DNA from: Venturia oleaginea
Lineage: Eukaryota; Ascomycota; Dothideomycetes; Venturiales; Venturiaceae
Assembly: GCA_013176395.1 (NCBI GenBank)
Contig: JABMLP010000025.1
Coordinates: 124,001 to 188,000, forward strand
DNA length: 64,000 nucleotides
Direction of reading: 5' to 3'
Under the pieces are notes generated by a model. The model worked only from the letters and a program-made list of their open reading frames with translations. It was not told the DNA's origin and did not search any database. The translations under genes were made by a program, and so were the position numbers. Below are positions 57,718-64,000 of the stretch, piece by piece (the first letter of the stretch is position 1; each line of letters opens with the position of its first letter).

Positions 57718-58481
57718 ACGTACTTCACAAGCGAGTGGGCCATTTCACAAACGTAAACCGCCTTCGTAACAACGTCGCGTAATGCCTCAACAACACGAAA
57801 AGCAGAAGATCTATAAAGAAGGAGATATATTCCTTGCTATCTCAGATATCAATTCAAAGCAAATCCAAAGCGAAAGACGCGCTGCAGTAATATATAGGTA
57901 AAGGCAGAGTACGGTATCATAGACGAGGATACCTACAATTTTGATGAATCTGGCTTCTTAATAGGCAAGATATCGTCTCAGCTAGTCGTTACAGGCCCAG
58001 GATCCTCTGCAAGTTCTATTGATGAGCAGGCCAGGCAGTTGAGTAAAGGCGCGCAGCAGATAGCACATGAAATGGTGTTGATGCGCGAAGAAACAGCGCG
58101 CCTTCGAGACGCAATTGAGGCAGTTACAAAGCGTAAGAGTCGCAAAAGGGGATATATACGGACTGAGCAGACCTTGAAAGCTGGTGAAGTAACTGACTTA
58201 GTTACTATAAGGGAGGGTGGTAATCGTAACGATGGTGAGAAGCCTGCGAAGAGGGTACGTGGAGAGAGGCACTGCGGCCGTTGCGGCGAGACTGGGCATA
58301 ACTCCCGCACTTATGAGATAGAAATAGAGAATATAGATGATAGCGAAGCTTCTAAATAATATTATTCTATTCTATTTAATACTATAAATTGTTGTAGGGT
58401 TGCGTAGTATTTTTACGAAGGCGGTTTACGTTTGTGAGGTGGCCCACTCGCTTGGGTGGCCCACTCGCTTGTGAAGTACGT
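57718..58481 (+). mobile_element. Second pogo-like element, non-autonomous
   Basis: A 764-bp element with inverted ends starting ACGTACTTCACAAGCGAGTG GGCCA. It is flanked by TA at the left and TG at the right, a TA duplication with one change. The right terminus has two tandem GGCCCACTCGCTT units, the left only one, so a repeat unit was lost on the left. The inner part of both ends reads ACAAACGTAAACCGCCTTCG or its complement. Only the two extremes of a transposase gene remain inside. Confidence 0.75.
57782..58359 (+). pseudogene. Transposase remnant: N-terminus plus zinc-knuckle tail
   Basis: MPQQHEKQKIYKEGDIFLAI and QIQSERRAAV correspond to the start of the transposase at 11544, then a TAG ends the frame. 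From 58012 a second open stretch corresponds to its C-terminus: a coiled region (ARLRDAIEAVTKRKSRKRGY) and a knuckle CGRCGETGHNSRTYE. The fourth ligand, normally Cys, is Tyr, as a G-to-A change (TGT to TAT) would give. The whole catalytic core is deleted. Confidence 0.75.
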
Positions 58482-59841
58482 TGGGTAAAATACAAATAGA
58501 ATAAAACGTCCTGTAAAGAATAAAATATACACGCGTTCTTATATAGATGCATTTATACATCCAAGGTAAAGATAAACTAGAAAACGAGGCATTTGAAAGG
58601 AAAAAGAGAGAGAAGGAACAAAATAAAACAAGGTGCTAACCCGACCTACACCTCCAAGCTCAAGCACTTACTCCAAAGAAAACGACATCCAACTAATCTC
58701 TCTCACCCCCTCCACTCTCACCAACCTCACGATTCCAAAAAACCATCCTCGATCCAACGAACATGAACAAAACATATCACCCCCATAACCTCCACCAATC
58801 CACCCCAACCCAGACCCACCACCCATCTCCCATATCAAACCAACCCCCCTCCCCCAAACCCAAACCCAAACAAATCCCACCAAAGTACCAATCATCTCTC
58901 GAAACAAAACCACAAACCCAAACCCCATCCAAGCCTTACAAATCAACCCAAAAGAGGTAACCCCATCACAGCTCGATAGGAAAACAACCAATAGCCATAG
59001 GGCACGAAATTCCCATCGCAACCAATATTCTCAGTCTCGCTCGGGGGCATGGAACAAGTCGCAGACCCACATGTACAACGGGGGGCCATTCATTCCCTGC
59101 CCCTTGACAACACCTCAACATCAGAATTACACCTTCAGTCCGCGGTAGCCGTCAACAAATCTCCTGGCTTCTTCGAAAAAGGAAGAAACGATTTGCCACA
59201 GAAGTATCGATATCGGTTCGGGCTGGAAAAACAATGGAGACATACTTGCAGGATCTTGTAAGCAGGACTAGGCAATGAATAAATAATTGACTTGGGACGC
59301 TTCGACAAATATGCCAACAAATCCTACATGGATCACATACGGAAACGGGCACTCACAGAAGACAAACACGTCAGGTCATAGCCATGCATATCATTCTCTT
59401 GTGCAAAGCCTGCCCTATCAAGTGGCAGCTGATAACTATCTCTCTCGCATAAAGTACAAAAGAAGTCTATATGAGCTCTCGGAAAAGGAGGATAATAACA
59501 ACAACACCCAATTTGCAATCTGCATCATCATCTGGTGTGAGAGGGTGAATAAACGAACAAAACTCACACCGCCACCAATCTTGAAATGCATACTTTTTGC
59601 CTACCATGATGAGAAAAAACGAGAAGTGTGCAAGTTTGTGATGAAAACTGTGCTGGTGCATCCAAGACAGACTTGTCAATCCTCGTGATGGAGATGCTGG
59701 GTACCTTGACTGCCGAAGTCTTCTAAAATGCAGACGCCCGAACGCCAAATGTCTAGGTATCATGTCCCTGCGCAAGCTGTTGTTTGGTTTGTGGAGATGT
59801 CTGTTCAACGGTGGTAACCTGGAATGGATAAGCTGACGTGT
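58482..59841. other. Intergenic, 3' flank of DBP2
   Basis: Includes an A/C-rich low-complexity stretch at about 58750-58960 (CCAAACCCAAACCC-like). No gene is supported. Confidence 0.45.
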
Positions 59842-62434
<2,593 letters not shown>

Positions 62435-62836
62435 TGTCGATGGGAGAAAGAAGGGATCGGTCGCGTAAAGCGCGTTTGAGGGGATGAGGAGTCGGGAGAG
62501 TCTCAAGAGAGTGTCTGTTGTGAGAGATTCGAAGTGAGATGCGTTGCTCACTCGTCGAGGGAAAGGTGAGTTGAGGGATGTAATGAGGTGATGAGGTCGA
62601 TGGGTGTGGAAGGAACAGAATGTCGCCCGTAAGATAAAGTTTTGGTCCTTCCATTTGAAATTTTCAAGCTAGCGTATTAATCACGTGAGGGGTTATACCA
62701 GCACTGAACACCCCGGCCGCTCGCAGACATTTCAACTCGTACAATCTTAGCATTCTGATATCTATGTTTGCATTTCATCATCCATGTGCTTGGAATTTCC
62801 GTAGCAACTCCGACCTCACTTTTTCTCAATCATACA

Positions 62837-64000
62837 TCACTCTCCCAGAGACCCCATATCCCAAAATCCTGTCTCCATCTTAGGCCCTGTTAGCAAAAGA
62901 AGTATGAGGGACAAAAGAGATTTACATTAGTCGCGTGGATGAAAATCTTCGCGAGCTCCTCAACCCGGCTGGGCGACTGCTTCACAGCATGTTCCTCGAT
63001 CAGTTGGGATCCAAGTTTGACTGCATGCACGTAGTCGTCCGCAACATAGTTTGAAATCCACGCCCAATATGGATTGCCCTCCTTCACTGTAGCTGCATCT
63101 TGGGACAATCTTTTTGCAATGACATTGTATCCGAGGAGGCAAGGGAAAAGGGCGACTTGCAAAGCAAACCAGTCTTCGCTGTTTCCGACGTCGAGGACGT
63201 ATCTGCGGGATTAACTGGTCGTTCTCTCATCTGTACACGAGTTGTCTTACCTAGTATATGCAGTACAGGCTGAGAACATCAGCATCCTTTCATCCTCGGA
63301 TTGAAAGGCAGAATCGCTTACCTTGTTTTTCTTCACAATTCAGCATCTCCGCCTCACTAAGGCCCCATCCTGCACAATAGTTGATGTGCAGCTTCACTTC
63401 TTCATAGATATGTTGCACAATATCTGCGGACTGTGTCATGGTTAAAGACATCCTCATTCCAGTGAAAGCTTTGAGCTCACCCTCCGCATATCTGCAGGCA
63501 ACTTGGCCTTGTATCTACGATCGATTAGTAACGACCTTTCAGTCGACGCTCAGACACTCACGATGCAAGTGCGTGGGCGCGAGCATATTGTATCTTTGCT
63601 GCCAGTTAGCACTGTTCTCCACTCCGTGTCGTTTAAAGGAAAGGTCTTCACTGACCAAATACAAATAATCCTGAATCAAATACATCTTGAACTTTTCCAC
63701 AGGCAAAGTCCCATCACCAATCTGTCTAACAAAGTCATGTTCCGTATGCTCTTTCCAAGGTACCACCACATCTTCCCTTTCCAGAAGGTACTCGATGAAT
63801 TTTCCACTGCAATCAATCAATACTGATGCATGTCAGCGTGGTGATGAGCTTTCTTACGGCGCAAACGGCAGAGAGTATGTCGAATGGAAATGGTTAATAG
63901 GTCCATTTCCTTTGCCCATTGAAACACTAGTTCTGATTCCAGCTTCAACATATCGGCTCCCTGCTTTAACGGCTGCCCCGACTGTCATGCCGGATGCGAG
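62837..64000 (-). CDS. THI20: THI20-like ThiD-TenA fusion enzyme, 3' part
   Basis: The gene runs off the right edge, so its 5' portion is missing. The first visible segment (64000 to about 63857) is the end of the HMP/HMP-P kinase domain: GMTVGAAVKAGSRYVEAGIR and GNGPINHFHSTYSLPFAP. The TenA/THI-4 domain follows over several short exons: YLLEREDVVVPWKEHTEHDF, YLIQDYLYL, YARAHALASYKAK, VKLHINYCAGWGLSEAEM, ACTAYTRYVLDVGNSEDW, LFPCLLGYNVIAKRL, GNPYWAWISNYVADDYVHAV and finally METGFWDMG, with the stop at 62837-62839. Thi20 phosphorylates hydroxymethylpyrimidine and has thiaminase II activity, for thiamine synthesis and salvage. The conserved TenA nucleophile Cys lies in EACTAYTRY-type context. 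Some exon borders are approximate. Confidence 0.93.

Noticed and set aside
58668..59021. 117-codon minus-strand frame rich in Trp, Gly and Val
   Set aside because: It is a reading of an A/C-rich low-complexity tract.

Overview
The window reads as nuclear DNA of a filamentous ascomycete (Pezizomycotina, possibly Leotiomycetes; the class is inference). Genes are split by short GT-AG introns of about 45-60 nt with CTAAC/CTGAC-like branch sites. The gene set is typical: an SCH9-type AGC kinase, a Con7-type zinc-finger factor, a fungal seven-helix receptor, a DBP2 helicase and a fused ThiD-TenA thiamine enzyme. The transposons are also typical of these fungi (a chromovirus and pogo/Fot-like elements). 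No rRNA, tRNA, CRISPR array or plasmid-type feature was seen.

Layout. 1-9.8 kb: an XPG/asteroid-like nuclease-fold gene (+), a GDT1/TMEM165 ion transporter (+) and a single-pass surface protein (+). 9.9-20.2 kb: a repeat island. It holds a broken gene remnant, a small palindromic MITE, an internally deleted pogo-like transposon with intact TIRs and TA duplication, a complete and young Ty3/gypsy chromovirus (two 204-bp LTRs differing at one base, 5-bp ACTAC duplication) and a solo LTR. Immediately beyond is a small secreted eight-cysteine protein (+), the best effector-like candidate here. 20.4-25 kb: a pseudogene with an in-frame stop, BUD13/CWC26 (+) and a small two-helix membrane protein. 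26-32.9 kb: SCH9-like kinase (-) and an RSC7/SWP82 chromatin-remodelling subunit (+) with an apparent one-base frameshift. 33.7-35.7 kb: a fungal GPCR (+, six exons). 37.6-43.1 kb: four decayed BTB/POZ paralogues in tandem (-). 43.9-46.3 kb: a PPR protein (-). 49.5-51.1 kb: Con7-like C2H2 factor (-) with a long upstream region. 57.7-58.5 kb: a second, shorter pogo-like element. 59.8-62.4 kb: DBP2 (-, seven exons, one 510-nt intron at the SRGI/DVK position). 62.8-64 kb: the 3' part of a THI20-like gene (-), cut by the window edge.

The housekeeping genes do not form one pathway; they are ordinary core genes separated by two unstable accessory regions (about 10-20 kb and 37-43 kb). I found no convincing new multi-gene system. 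The most interesting items are the cysteine-rich secreted gene beside fresh retrotransposon activity, the decaying BTB array, and the related pogo elements carrying a C-terminal zinc knuckle. Exon borders were derived by hand from splice signals, reading phase and family similarity and were not checked against transcripts.
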